From the NCBI RefSeq assembly GCF_028640845.1, contig NC_080541.1:154397502-154461501 (forward strand): 64,000 nucleotides of DNA, written 5' to 3'. The notes below the pieces were generated by a model. The model searched no databases. It was not told the origin of the DNA and was given only the letters and a program-made list of their open reading frames with translations. Position 1 is the stretch's first letter. Each line of letters begins with the position of its first letter. This DNA is from Ahaetulla prasina (Eukaryota > Chordata > Lepidosauria > Squamata > Colubridae). A program made the translations under genes and the position numbers. Of the stretch, positions 21,591-31,029 are shown in pieces.

Positions 21591-21706
21591 TCTTTGGTTG
21601 TTCGGGTTTTCTCCCGTGTAAAATTGGAAGTGTCTTGGCGACGTTTCGACGAAGTCTCATTCGTCATCTTCAGGCTTCAGCTTCGTGCTTCTGGGAGCAA
21701 TGTGTG
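21585..21706 (-). mobile_element. Penelope-like fragment (second family), copy C
   Basis: Reverse-oriented near copy of 7150-7265: from GGTCTTTGGTTGTTCGGGTT to CTTCGTGCTTCTGGGAGCAA. It holds an intact hammerhead-like core. Its upstream side is joined to a perfect palindrome at 21707-21749. Confidence 0.6.
21640..21673 (-). ncRNA. Hammerhead-ribozyme-like core, family 2, intact boxes
   Basis: On the minus strand: CTGAAGA (21673-21667), spacer T, GACGAA, loop TGAGAC, TTCGTC, GAAACGTC (21647-21640). It is base-for-base the same as the core at 7176-7209, 14 kb away in the other orientation, although the surrounding repeat has several differences. Confidence 0.65.
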
Positions 21707-21749
21707 ATCGCAGCTGTTTCTTCCTTTAAAAGGAAGAAACAGCTGCGAT
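21707..21749. repeat. Perfect 21-bp inverted repeat with 1-base loop
   Basis: ATCGCAGCTGTTTCTTCCTT plus T (21707-21727), one A, and its exact reverse complement (21729-21749). Such a 43-bp palindrome can extrude as a cruciform and is usually unstable, so it is probably recent. Confidence 0.95.
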
Positions 21750-21886
21750 ATATATATACATGCATGCATACATACATAAATACATACCAGTGGTCAAATA
21801 AGAAAGTACTGGGTACAGGTGAAATATCCATTAAACTGATTGAAGTTGCAGGAGAAGATGCAGTTATAGTAAAAGTCAACAAATAA

Positions 21887-22376
21887 TATTTATTTATTTA
21901 TTTATTTATTTATTTTATTAGATTTCTAGACCGCCCTTCTCCCGAAGGACTCAGGGCAGTGTACAGCCAAGATAAAAATAAACAATGTATAATTAAAACA
22001 ATGTATAATTAAAAATAAATTAAAAAACTTATTATACAGTTAGGCCGATAAATTAAAATATATAAAATCTAAAAAACCCCAATTTAAAACTTAAATAGCA
22101 ATTAAATTTAAAATCTAAACAATTTAAGAAAGTCCCGCGCGAACAAACAAATATGTTTTCAGTTCGTGGCGAAAGGTCCGAAGGTCAGATATTTGGCGTA
22201 AACCGGCGGAAAGTTCATTCCAGAGAGTAGGAGCCCCCACAGAGAAGGATCTTCCCCTGGGGGCCGCCAGCCGACATTGTTTGGTGGACGGCACCCTGAG
22301 AAGTCCCTCTCTGTGTGAGCGTACGGGTCGGTGGGAGGCATGAGGTAACAGCAGGCGGTCCCGTAAGTATATCAAT
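21887..22376 (-). mobile_element. L2-type LINE, 3' end
   Basis: The minus strand encodes the ORF2 C-terminus, open for 83 codons (22375-22124): YLRDRLLLPHASHRPVRSHR, then CRLAAPRGRSFSVGAPTLWN and RTFRHELKTYLFVRAGLS. The 3' UTR ends with a plus-strand CCGCCCTTCTCCCGAAGGAC and a TTTA tail at 21888-21915. 5'-truncated. Confidence 0.85.
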
Positions 22377-22384
22377 ACTTTCTT

Positions 22385-22575
22385 TTTTTAAACAACCCTG
22401 TAATCCCTTGCATTGGAGTGGAGTTGGGACGACTGAATGCAGCTCGAGCATTTACTGGCCAGATGCCCTTCCTGATGCCTATGTGGGGTTTGCAATAAAC
22501 AATTATACATTGTACCCAAAGAGAGAAATATCTGCCACTACCTAGGATCGAACTTACAACCTCCTGCTTGTGAAG
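22385..22575 (-). mobile_element. tRNA-derived SINE, first family
   Basis: Reverse copy related to 2333-2555. The box-B region reads GTAAGTTCGATCCTAGGTAG on the minus strand, and the body contains AGGAAGGGCATCTGGCC. The head is lost in a (GT)n tract. Confidence 0.65.
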
Positions 22576-22605
22576 TGTGTGTGTGTATGTGTGTGTGTGT
22601 GTGTT
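22576..22605 (+). repeat. (GT)n microsatellite
   Basis: GT repeats with single interruptions. Confidence 0.9.
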
Positions 22606-22639
22606 TGTATGTATATGATATATGCAGTCATACTGAAGA

Positions 22640-23730
22640 AAGGAAATGCATATTACTGAACCACTGCACTCACAAGAGGAAAAGATGTGCTTAAAAATCT
22701 TTGAAACAATCAGGAAGGATTCAGAAAAGGCAAAGGGGCTAAGGATCAGATAGATGGATAATTGAGAGAACAGTATAGTTTTCACTCTGCCAAATTGACT
22801 ACAAGCAGGCTTCCGATTGTGCAGATCATGCATGAATGTGGAATATATTAAGGCTAATGAGTATAATTATTAAGCTAGTTAAATATGGGATGGATAGCAT
22901 GACAATTAACTCAATACAAATCTGGCTCAAAGATCTGGCTTAAAAAAAAAAATCAATGGTTCCTTATCAGTTGGAACATAGCCCCAAATGGACTGCCATA
23001 ATTCTAAACCCTATCCATTTCATGAATTTCTCAGAAGTGGGAAGAGAATAAAACACCTATCAAACGTGCAGACTATACAAAGTTGATAGCAGGGGTGAAA
23101 TCCTCCGCCAGTTACCACTGGTTTGCTGCCTCCTCATGCGCAATGCATGCCAGACACACACTGCCCACGCATGCGCAGTGCGCACCAGATGCACGCTTTT
23201 GGATTTCCTGCTTTTTTTTCTTTTTAAAACATTTTTAACTACCGGTTCTGAAGATCAGCTAAATGATGCCCAATCGTCAGTACTTTTTTTTTTTACTTTT
23301 TAAAATATTTTTTTACCCCTGGTTGATAGGCTGGTTCAAAGCTCTTACATCGATCCTATAAGATCGATGTAAAAACTATATAGACAAACACACTGAAAAG
23401 AATTAAAGAATGAAATTTAGCAAGGACACTTGCAAAGTTCTTCACATTCTAAAGAGAAGTGTTTAGAACCCTGATGGAAAGAATGGAATATAGGTTACAG
23501 TTGCCATGAAAAAGATCTTGGAATAATAATTAATTGTAAACTGGATACCACTGAGCAATGCAGGATGGATGTGAAAAAGGCAAAACATGACTCTAGGCTG
23601 CACCAATAGAAGTATAAATTCCAGATGTAAGGGACCACCTCACTCAATAATATTCTCTTCGGCTTTTAGATATATTAGTGTCAACCTGGTGAGACACTCC
23701 TGGCACATCTAGATGAAGTAAATCTATTTT
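22640..23730 (+). mobile_element. Degraded LINE reverse-transcriptase remnants
   Basis: QEGFRKGKGAKDQI near 22706-22750 resembles the RT fingers motif of BovB-like LINEs. Further on, ADYTKLIAG near 23066-23090 is a decayed FADDTKL catalytic box, and MKFSKDTCKVLHI (23410-23450) and EKDLGIIINCKLDTTEQC (23505-23565) match the CR1 RT/thumb region. The region is a fossil CR1, perhaps with older BovB, disrupted by a hAT insertion at 23090. Confidence 0.55.
23082..23329 (+). mobile_element. hAT-type element with perfect 8-bp target duplication
   Basis: The element (23090-23321) begins CAGGGGTGAAATC and ends TTTTTTACCCCTG, flanked by GTTGATAG on both sides. The target site is the decayed catalytic box of a CR1 LINE. 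The GCATGCGCAGTGCGCACC words inside are shared with 25653-26335. Confidence 0.85.
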
Positions 23731-24370
23731 AAGGTTATATTAATACAATCTTACAAATCTTCCCTGTTGCCTTTACGGCCCAAGTAACTAGAAAGGGTCC
23801 TTTCTGAGATATTTGCCACACCCATGTTTCTTCTGTGGGCTAATCTACCTCTTATCCAACCACTGCCGTGACTGCAGCTCTTCCCTCTGTATCTCAAGAT
23901 CATTTCTACATAATGTTACAACTAGAGTGGGTCTGATAAAAGGTGTATGTTGGCAGGACATTGGCCTTCTCCAATGGCTACCCCACATTATAGAACTTAC
24001 TACCCCATAGGTATGCCTGTCTCCTTTATTTATGGCATTTCAGGAGATGTCCTTTATTAAGTGTGTTGTGGGTTTTTAATTGAATTAGTTGTTGGATGCT
24101 TCTTTTAGATTACTTGAAATTGAAGATCTTGACCTTCTGGAATATTTTTAAAATCTGACTCTGTCTCCAGACTATAGTTGGATTATAATAATATTGCAAT
24201 AAATAATTAATAAAAATTATGGGAAGCCATTGTTTTATGTTACACTGTATTAGACAGATGCACCTTCTGCATTTCTGGACTCTATAGTTTAAGAAAAGTT
24301 CTGAGAAAACGGGAACATGTTCAGAAAAGGAAATGATCAGGAGACTGCAGACTAAGTCTCACGATAATAC
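23731..24370. other. No clear feature
   Basis: Possibly further LINE remnant (FLHNVTTRVGLIKG is LINE-like only by position), but I cannot support an assignment. Confidence 0.35.
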
Positions 24371-24374
24371 AGTA

Positions 24375-24743
24375 CAGGTAATCCTCGACGTATGATCACA
24401 ATTGAGACCAAATTTTCCATTGCTAAGCGAAACAGTTGTTAAGTTTTGCCTCTTTTACAATCTTTATTCCCCCCGTTGTTAAGCGTTTCACTGCAGTTGC
24501 TAAGTTAGTCACATGGTTATTAAGTGAATCGCACTTCCTCTTGGACTTCACTTGTCAGAAGGTCACAAAAGGTAATCACATGACCCCGGGATATTTAAAT
24601 CATCATAAATATAAACCAATTGCCAATCATAAAGGTTTTGATTACATGATTGTAGGAATCTGCAACGGTCGTGTGAAAAATGATCATAAGTCACTTTTCT
24701 CAATGCTGTTGTAAACAAACTGTTGTAAGTCGAGGACTACCTA
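24375..24743 (+). mobile_element. Tigger-like MITE, full length
   Basis: Begins CAGGTAATCCTCGACGTATG and ends GTAAGTCGAGGACTACCTA, with TA on each side (24373-24374, 24744-24745). CAGG..CCTG-type inverted ends with a TA duplication are the pattern of Tc1/mariner-Tigger MITEs. About 370 bp with no ORF. I count about ten copies of this family in the window. Confidence 0.8.
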
Positions 24744-24808
24744 TAAAAGAACTTAAGCCTTAAGAGTAAAAGATGAGAATGGCTATATGGATAAGTCACT
24801 AAGTAAGG

Positions 24809-25045
24809 GTTTGTATCAGTGGTGAAATCCAATTTTTTTCTCTACTGGTTCTATGGGCATGGCTTGGTGGGTGTGGTGTGGCTTGGTGGGTGTGGCAGGG
24901 GAAGGATACTGCAAAATCCCCATTCCCGCCCCACTCTGGGACCAGCCAGAGTTGATATTTGCCGTTTCTCCGAACTACTCAAAATTTCCACTACCAGTTC
25001 TCCAGAACCTGTCAGAACCTACTGGATTTCACCCCTGGTTTATAT
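24809..25045 (+). mobile_element. hAT-type element
   Basis: The element (24817-25037) runs from CAGTGGTGAAATCC to GGATTTCACCCCTG between GTTTGTAT and GTTTATAT. The interior has GGCTTGGTGGGTGTGG and CCCCACTCTGGGACC, shared with 48877-49086 and 58015-58291. Confidence 0.85.
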
Positions 25046-25199
25046 ATATGTATATTCATGATATGAAACTGCTCTTTGCATCTGAAAGGGAGTTACACAG
25101 TATCCAAAATCTGTTTTATATTAATAATATTTTTTTTGTTTCAATTTGTGTAATTTTAATCGGTTTTTATATTTATAATGCTTTTCTATTATCTTGATG

Positions 25200-25258
25200 C
25201 ATAGTTGCCTTAAACTCTGAGACGGGCAGCAAATAAATTTGATAAATAAATAAATAAT
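25200..25258 (+). mobile_element. L2-like 3' tail fragment
   Basis: TTGCCTTAAACTCTGAGACG followed by GGGCAGCAAATAAATTTGAT and AAAT repeats resembles the L2/CR1 3' end. Only the tail is left. Confidence 0.5.
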
Positions 25259-25644
25259 AAGTGTAGGGCATGGAATATGGTATTTGACTTGCAGGAAAAC
25301 GAATTGCATTTGAAGGGTAAAGGGAAAAACAAACCTTCCTAAGTGTAAGAACAAAAAGATGTTTGATTTGACATTTTTTGGAAGTAAAAGCTAAATAACC
25401 ATCTATCTTGGATATTTATTTGGATTTGTGATTGAGCAGAGGATTAGATTTGGTGGCTGAAATAATCCCTTTCCATTATATTATTCTATCATTTTAGGAT
25501 TCTTTGCTATTCCAGACATGATTCTAAACTCCCTATGTTACTGGCAATTGGGCTGTCCTCTCTCTCAAAATTATGGATTCAGAAAAAGGAATCTTTTTGA
25601 TAATTGCTAGTTTGTACCCATGCCACTGAAGCTACAAATATTTA
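25259..25644. other. Unique AT-rich DNA
   Basis: I see nothing recognisable here. Confidence 0.5.
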
Positions 25645-26343
25645 TATCTGTACAGTGATGAAATCTAAACCGGTTTGCTACCGGTTTGCTGGCTGTGCAT
25701 GCGCGCCCTGTGCCAAGAGTGTGCTGCACGCACGTGTGCACAGTTCACACAAAATGTTTGCTTTGTGCACATGTGCACTGCACACCAAAAGGAGGCTTGG
25801 GAAGGTAAGTAGAATAGCGGGGGGAGAATCAGCTGTGGTGCGCGATCTTGGGAACCTTTCAAAAAACTTTTTTAAAGCATTTTTTACTACTAGGCAAATA
25901 GGTAGTAAAAAATGCTTTTAAAAAGTAAAAAAAAAAGGTTCCGACGATCACAGCTGTGCTGTGCGATTGTCGGAACCTTTTTTTTTTTTTACTTTTTTTA
26001 AAGTATTTTTTTACTATCTATTTGTCCCAACTGGTAGCAAAAAAATGCTTTAAAAAGTTAAAAAAAAAAGTTCCAACAATCACGCGGAACAGCTGTGATC
26101 TTTTTTAACTTTTTTAAAGAATTTTTTTACAACCTATTCATCCGAATCGGTAGTAAAAAAAAATGCTTAAAAAGTAAAAAGAAAAAATTCCAATGATCAG
26201 CTGAGCAACGCGTGATCGTCAGAACTTTTTTTATTTTACTTTTTTAGCATTTTTTTATACCAGTTCAGTGAATCAGTAGCATTTTTTGCTACCAGTTCAG
26301 GTGAACCAGCCGAAAGCGGTAGCATTTCACCCTTGTATCCGTA
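25645..26343 (+). mobile_element. hAT-type element made of alternating inverted repeats
   Basis: The element (25653-26335) starts CAGTGATGAAATCTAAACC and ends GGTAGCATTTCACCCTTG, between TATCTGTA and TATCCGTA (7 of 8 the same). From 25830 to 26290 it holds four to five alternating-orientation copies of a ~110-bp unit that has AAGGTTCCGACGATCACAGC, ACTTTTTTAAAGCATTTTT and GGTAGTAAAAAATGCTTT. The result can fold into several stacked hairpins. Confidence 0.85.
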
Positions 26344-27505
26344 TCATCTATATCTATATAAATCTAATCTAAGCTCTCTTTGATGTTGAAATTGAATGTT
26401 TAGAGATTTGATGCATCAATCTATTTAAAAATTAAAAATAAACAAAGGACAGAAGGCCTAATAGCTTATTATTCATATTTTTTTGAAGAGAGAACTGGGA
26501 AATGAAGTTTTATTTGAGCCTTCTCTTTGAGGCAGCGATTGGATGCATTGTGCTCAAATTCATATTTCCTAGAGATTAATTACGCCAAATCTTTTTTCTA
26601 GCATTCTACATCACAGGACATCAGAGTCCCCAGATCTCTCCTGAAGTTAAATCCATACAATCCTTCATTTTAGAACAACATCTAAATAATTTTACAATAA
26701 AATATATTTGTGGGGGGGAAATCAAAGTTATTATTGGAGGATATTGTTATTGGAGTTATTACTGGAGGAGATGAATTAAAAATACTCTGGTGCCATATGA
26801 CAGCCTACTAGATCCCAAAACAACCTGCAATCTTTTAGTAATTTTAGTAATTACCAGCTAAGAATCATCATTAGGTTGATGCTATTCAAATCGTTGCTTC
26901 TAGTTATCCCTACTACATGGGTATTTTTAATTTAACTGCTGAGGCAACTAATGTATTTAATTATTTTAAAAGATTGATATGACCGTCCATCTTGAAACAA
27001 CTCTGGGCAATTCACAACAGCAATGAAACTACAAAAATCTTTATAAGCCTATAAAAAATTAAAAATCCAATGTCTCAAAAGCCCAGAATGCATAAAGAAC
27101 CACCCACAGGTTACATCTCTAACTGACTCTACCTTATGGAACACCTTCCTCCAGCAATCCAGCAATCCAGCCTTGACCTTCTGGAACATTCTTAAAATCT
27201 GGCTCTTTACCCAGGCATTGTTCTTCTGGTTTAGTCAGGAGGGAGATTTTGATAACCTTGAGCCCAATATAGGACATGGGAGGAGGTAGAAAATCAGGGG
27301 CTTATTTCTAAGTAGAAAAGCCGGGCTGTATTGCAATTGATTTAGCAACCACAAAGCAGACCCAGAACTACGTATTATTCTAGCTTTTTATAACTGTCCC
27401 ATTAGGATGTTCATAATTGAATTTACTAATCTGATCTGCATTTCCAGAGCCAAAAGGAATATTATAAAATATCCTGATCTTGAAACGATTACAGGACTAA
27501 TGGGG
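26344..27505. other. Mostly unique; weak LINE trace
   Basis: 26380-26640 is unique. Around 27160-27240 the plus strand can be read as LTFWNILKIWLFTQALFF, similar to the end of L2 ORF2, so an old L2 trace is possible. Nothing else is supported. Confidence 0.35.
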
Positions 27506-27658
27506 GGTGGGGGCAGTGGTGGGATTCAAATAATTTAACAACTGGTTCTCTGCCCTAATGATTTCTTCCAACAACCAGTTCACCAAACTGCTCAGAAAGT
27601 TAACAACCGGTTCTCCCGACGTGGTGCGAACTGGCTGAATCCCACCACTGGGTGGGGG
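27506..27658 (-). mobile_element. 137-bp hAT-type MITE with perfect target duplication
   Basis: The element (27514-27650) is the reverse-oriented twin of 10899-11035: CAGTGGTGGGATTCAAATAA ... CTGAATCCCACCACTG, flanked by GGTGGGGG. Same length and near-identical interior. Confidence 0.9.
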
Positions 27659-27808
27659 GAATGAATTTTCAGCAGTAGAAGGGGAAAAAGTAACCAGGGC
27701 AGAAATATTTTGGGATGATTCTCTTATTATAGCAGAATAAAAGTGATGAGAGCACTGGCCATAACACTGCTAGGAAAAAACCCCACAGATAACTGAAAAA
27801 TATGGATG

Positions 27809-28145
27809 ATATAACCCAGCGGTGTCAAAGTCAAGGTACTTAAATCTGGCCGGCAGGGCCGGCCTGGAAATAGCAAAAGACAGCCCATGGTGCCTTTGGC
27901 AGCCAAAACATGGGGAGGCACACATGGCCCCCACGTGGCCAATTTTTGGCCTGGACAGCCTCCTGAAGCACTTTGCCTGCCAAAACGGGGGGGGGGGATG
28001 TCTAATTTTTGCTGGTAAAGTGCTGCCTGTCCAGGTCGAAAATGGGCCACTAAAATACACCCACTCCCCCAGCTAGCCCACAGAGAAGAACTACAATGCT
28101 GATCTGGCCCTTGAAGAAATCCAGTTTGACACCCCTGATATAACC
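27809..28145 (+). mobile_element. hAT-type element, 321 bp
   Basis: The element (27817-28137) begins CAGCGGTGTCAAAGTCAAGG and ends CAGTTTGACACCCCTG, between two copies of ATATAACC. The interior is GC-rich with GGCCAATTTTTGGCC and no transposase. This is a different hAT family from its neighbours by end sequence. Confidence 0.85.
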
Positions 28146-28440
28146 CAACAACTGTCTTTTATTCTTTCTCTCTCTCTCTCCAGCACTTCTCTGGACTTTT
28201 TTAAAATTTCAGTTATGAAAATGTCCACCATAAAAACTATGAGTAAACCTTCAAGGACTCCAATGAGTGAAACTAAGATACATCTATTTCAATACCAAAA
28301 CAAAGATATCAGAATTGTTCAATGGGCAATCATATTCTTCTCCTTCCTCTTACCTTCTATTAACAGCAATATTCCTGAAAACATGTGGTGAACCTGGTTT
28401 CTGATAAGGTGTTTGTTATGTACTTTCCATCTGAGCTCCT

Positions 28441-28468
28441 CTTTTCTACACCCAAAGGTGTAGAAAAG
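28441..28468. repeat. Perfect 12-bp hairpin
   Basis: CTTTTCTACACC, loop CAAA, GGTGTAGAAAAG. The stem is perfect. No U run follows and vertebrate context argues against a terminator. Confidence 0.9.
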
Positions 28469-28554
28469 CACCCAGAAATTGCAGGTGAACCTCTCAGTTG
28501 TCTTTATGCATAGAGGCATACATAGCACAACAAAGCTCCTAGACAATTCATCAC

Positions 28555-28735
28555 AAGAAGTTTTGTTTTATTTATGTGTTTCTTATGGTTACCAGAAATC
28601 GGGTGCAAAATCAAAGAGACATGATTTTCTGACATCAACTGGTTATCTGGAGTTTTGGAGCTCAGGTGAGTATCAGGAGAAAGAGAAAATGGGACAGGTA
28701 TTTTCCAGACAGACAGACAGACAGACAGTGGAAGA
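28555..28735 (+). repeat. Unnamed dispersed repeat, copy 1 (inverted partner at 30815-31025)
   Basis: Shared words with the reverse complement of 30815-31025 are GTTTCTTATGGTTACCA, CATGATTTTCTG, ATATCAGGAGAAAGAG-like and ACAGGTATTTTCCAGACAGA. The copies face each other 2.1 kb apart. This one ends in (CAGA)n at 28704-28728. Confidence 0.7.
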
Positions 28736-28908
28736 ACAAGAGCAATTCATCAGCCTTTTGAGATCAAGAAACAGACACAACCAGAACTACTGGAATTCTA
28801 TAGCTATAGGGTATAATAACAGAAACCCTAAAGCCTGACAGACTTTCTCCCTGCTCCCTTCTGTACAAAAAGAAATCAAGTTGGAATTATACTGATTTTG
28901 TTGCTCAC

Positions 28909-29151
28909 CCCATTTTCCTTCCCAGGGCTAAGTAGATGTTTATCTAACTGTTCTTGCATTCCATTTTCAAGGTTAGCTCCACAGTCCTCTACAATTTTCT
29001 CTAAGAGGTCTTGCAAATTGTATCTCTTTCTGGCAGGATGAATTGCCTTCATGGTCTCAAGGTTAAAGGTGTTTTGCTTTGTTTTTCTAGATGCCAGAAC
29101 CAGGCTTGGTATCATGTGGACCCTGAGAAGGTCCATGTCTAATGAAACCAC
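28909..29151 (-). CDS. Exon-like ORF, product unknown (weak)
   Basis: The minus strand is open for 81 codons between a CAG at 29154-29152 and GTGAGC at 28908-28903, as for a phase 0-0 exon of exactly 243 bases. The translation includes AIHPARKRYNLQDLLEKIVE and GANLENGMQEQLDKHLLSPG, charged and helix-prone as in a coiled protein. I do not recognise the protein. The polypyrimidine tract before the CAG is poor, and no neighbouring exon is found. It could be a piece of an old retrocopy or chance. Confidence 0.2.
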
Positions 29152-29368
29152 CTGTAGTTAGGCATGTTTGCCTTAGAGCTGAAAATATACAAAAGGGAAA
29201 ATGTCAAGCAATGCTGAAGTTGCTTTGTATGTTAAGGGCTGGAGATACTGTTTCAGGGGTGGGTTCTAGTTACCTTTACTACTGATTTGTATCATGTCCG
29301 CATGCTCACACTCGCTCAGCTCGTGCTCACGCACACTCTTCTGTGCATGCACAGATTGCTTTTGATGA

Positions 29369-30117
29369 CTTTCGGGCAGTGATGGGATTCAATTTTTTAA
29401 CAACCGGTTCTGTGGGCGTGGCTTATTTTGGGGTGTGGCTAGCTGGTCATGTGATTGGTGGGCGTAGCTGGCTGGTCATGTGACCAGGTAGGCATGGCTG
29501 GCTGGTCATGTGACTGGGTGGGTGTGGCTAGCTGGTCATGTGACCGGGTGGCCATGGCTATGGGCATAGAAACTACTCAGAGGGCTAAAAAAAGTCATTT
29601 CTGACCAGTCCTCGCACTTTTGACCAGTCCTTGCACTTTTGACCGGTCCTCGCACTTATGACCATCCTCACATTAATGCCCATTGCAGCATTTTTAGCAA
29701 CCATGTCACTCATTTCACAACTGCTTCTCTTCACCACGGTTACAAGGTAGGGTGCAAAATGTAAAATGTGAGGACAGTCGTAGGTGTGAGGACCAGTCAA
29801 AAGTGTGAGGACAGATCAAAAATAACTTTTTCAGCCCTCTGAGTAGTCCCTATGCACAAAATGCTGCAAACAGGCATAAATGATGACCGGTCAGAAGTGT
29901 GAGGACTGGTCAAAAGTGCGAGAACCTGTCAGAAATCACTTTTTTCAGCCCTTTGGGTAGTCCCTATGTGCAGCCAATCCAAGCGCCATGCGGTCGCCGA
30001 CAGACACCGGTAAGTAATGGTGGGGAGGGGAGGGGCAAGGGGCGGGCAAACCGGCAATTTAACAAACGGTTTAGCCGAACCGCCTAGAACCAGCAGAATC
30101 CCACCACTGTTTTCGGG
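29369..30117 (+). mobile_element. Nested hAT-type element (inner), 733 bp
   Basis: The inner element spans 29377-30109: CAGTGATGGGATTCAA ... AGAATCCCACCACTG, between CTTTCGGG and TTTTCGGG (7 of 8). It contains four ~38-bp tandem units of GGCTGGTCATGTGAC (29440-29560) and a foldback segment (29568-29970). Confidence 0.85.
29568..29970. repeat. Foldback segment inside the nested hAT
   Basis: CTACTCAGAGGGCT...TTTCTGACCAGTCCTCGC at 29572-29615 pairs with its reverse complement at about 29905-29968. A second, shorter copy of one arm is at 29780-29850 (GTGAGGACCAGTCAAAAG). It may be a third, older transposon. Confidence 0.7.
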
Positions 30118-30542
30118 TCAATGGACGGAGCCTCCCACCAGTTTTACTACCGATTCTATAGAACCGGTCCGAACTAGGGGCAACCCACCACTGTACTGTT
30201 TGTATCAAGGAAACTATGGAGGAGGAATATGCACACTTGAAGAATTGTCAGGAGCAAGCAAGTCCAAGAGACAGATCTTCTAAGCCCCTGGATGATGGAG
30301 AGGACTGCAACTTTTGGAGAACATCAGCAAAGTTAGTTTGACAAAGTCACTAAAATCTTGCAATCCCATGAAACATTTGCATTTCCACCTACCTGCCAAT
30401 GTTATAAACATCAAGGAGAGAAAAAATAAAATAGATAAGTAACTTTTTAAAAAGCTCCACTTGGAATTTTCTGTATAGAAATCTATTTGTTAAGGCAACA
30501 TTACTTTATCTATTAGAAACACACACACATACACACACACAC

Positions 30543-30758
30543 ACACACACCAGTGGTGGTATTCAGCCTTTTAGGACTGGTTCGGGTGAACCAGTAGTGG
30601 TGACCTGTAGTGCGGCCGCCCACCTGCCTACCCACCCCGGAGCTATGCTGTCCTATTTAGATACATTTTCTAAGCCGTGTGCATGCCGCATGTGCTCATA
30701 TTTTCGGCACACGCTGAACCGGTGGTAAAATTATGTGAAACCCACCTCTGACACATAC
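30543..30758 (+). mobile_element. hAT-type element in a CA microsatellite
   Basis: The element (30551-30750) runs CAGTGGTGGTATTCAGCC ... GTGAAACCCACCTCTG. It sits after (CA)n (30521-30550) and before ACACATAC, so the 8-bp duplication was drawn from the microsatellite. Confidence 0.75.
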
Positions 30759-30814
30759 CAATGCACATCATCTACCTAAAAGTACCAAATCTATAAATAT
30801 ATAACTTAGAGATG

Positions 30815-31025
30815 AACAATGTCTGTCTGGAAAATACCTGTCTCATTTTCCTCTTTCTCCTGATATTCAACTGATACAAGGAAAGAGATAAGCTACAAAA
30901 CCCCAAATAACCAATAGGTGGCAGAAAATCATGACTCTTTGCTACCATCTAGTGTTACCTAGACTCTTGCACCCCATTTTATGGTAACCATAAGAAACAC
31001 AGGAAAGGATTAAATAAAACAAAAC
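30815..31025 (-). repeat. Unnamed dispersed repeat, copy 2
   Basis: Reverse-complement relative of 28555-28735. It contains TGTCTGTCTGGAAAATACCT, CAGAAAATCATGACT and TGGTAACCATAAGAAACACA. Confidence 0.7.
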
Positions 31026-31029
31026 ACCT

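Larger units (their letters stand above)
29246..30201 (+). mobile_element. hAT-type element containing a second hAT insertion (outer)
   Basis: The outer element spans 29254-30193: CAGGGGTGGGTTCTAG ... GGGGCAACCCACCACTG, with TACTGTTT on both sides. Its own sequence is about 207 bp, interrupted at 29377 by the inner element. The left part has GCATGCTCACACTCGCTC. Confidence 0.85.

Noticed and set aside
25645..26343. CRISPR array
   Set aside because: Repeats alternate in orientation, vary in length, and the genome is a vertebrate.
28441..28468. Rho-independent terminator
   Set aside because: Perfect hairpin but no U tract and a eukaryotic context.
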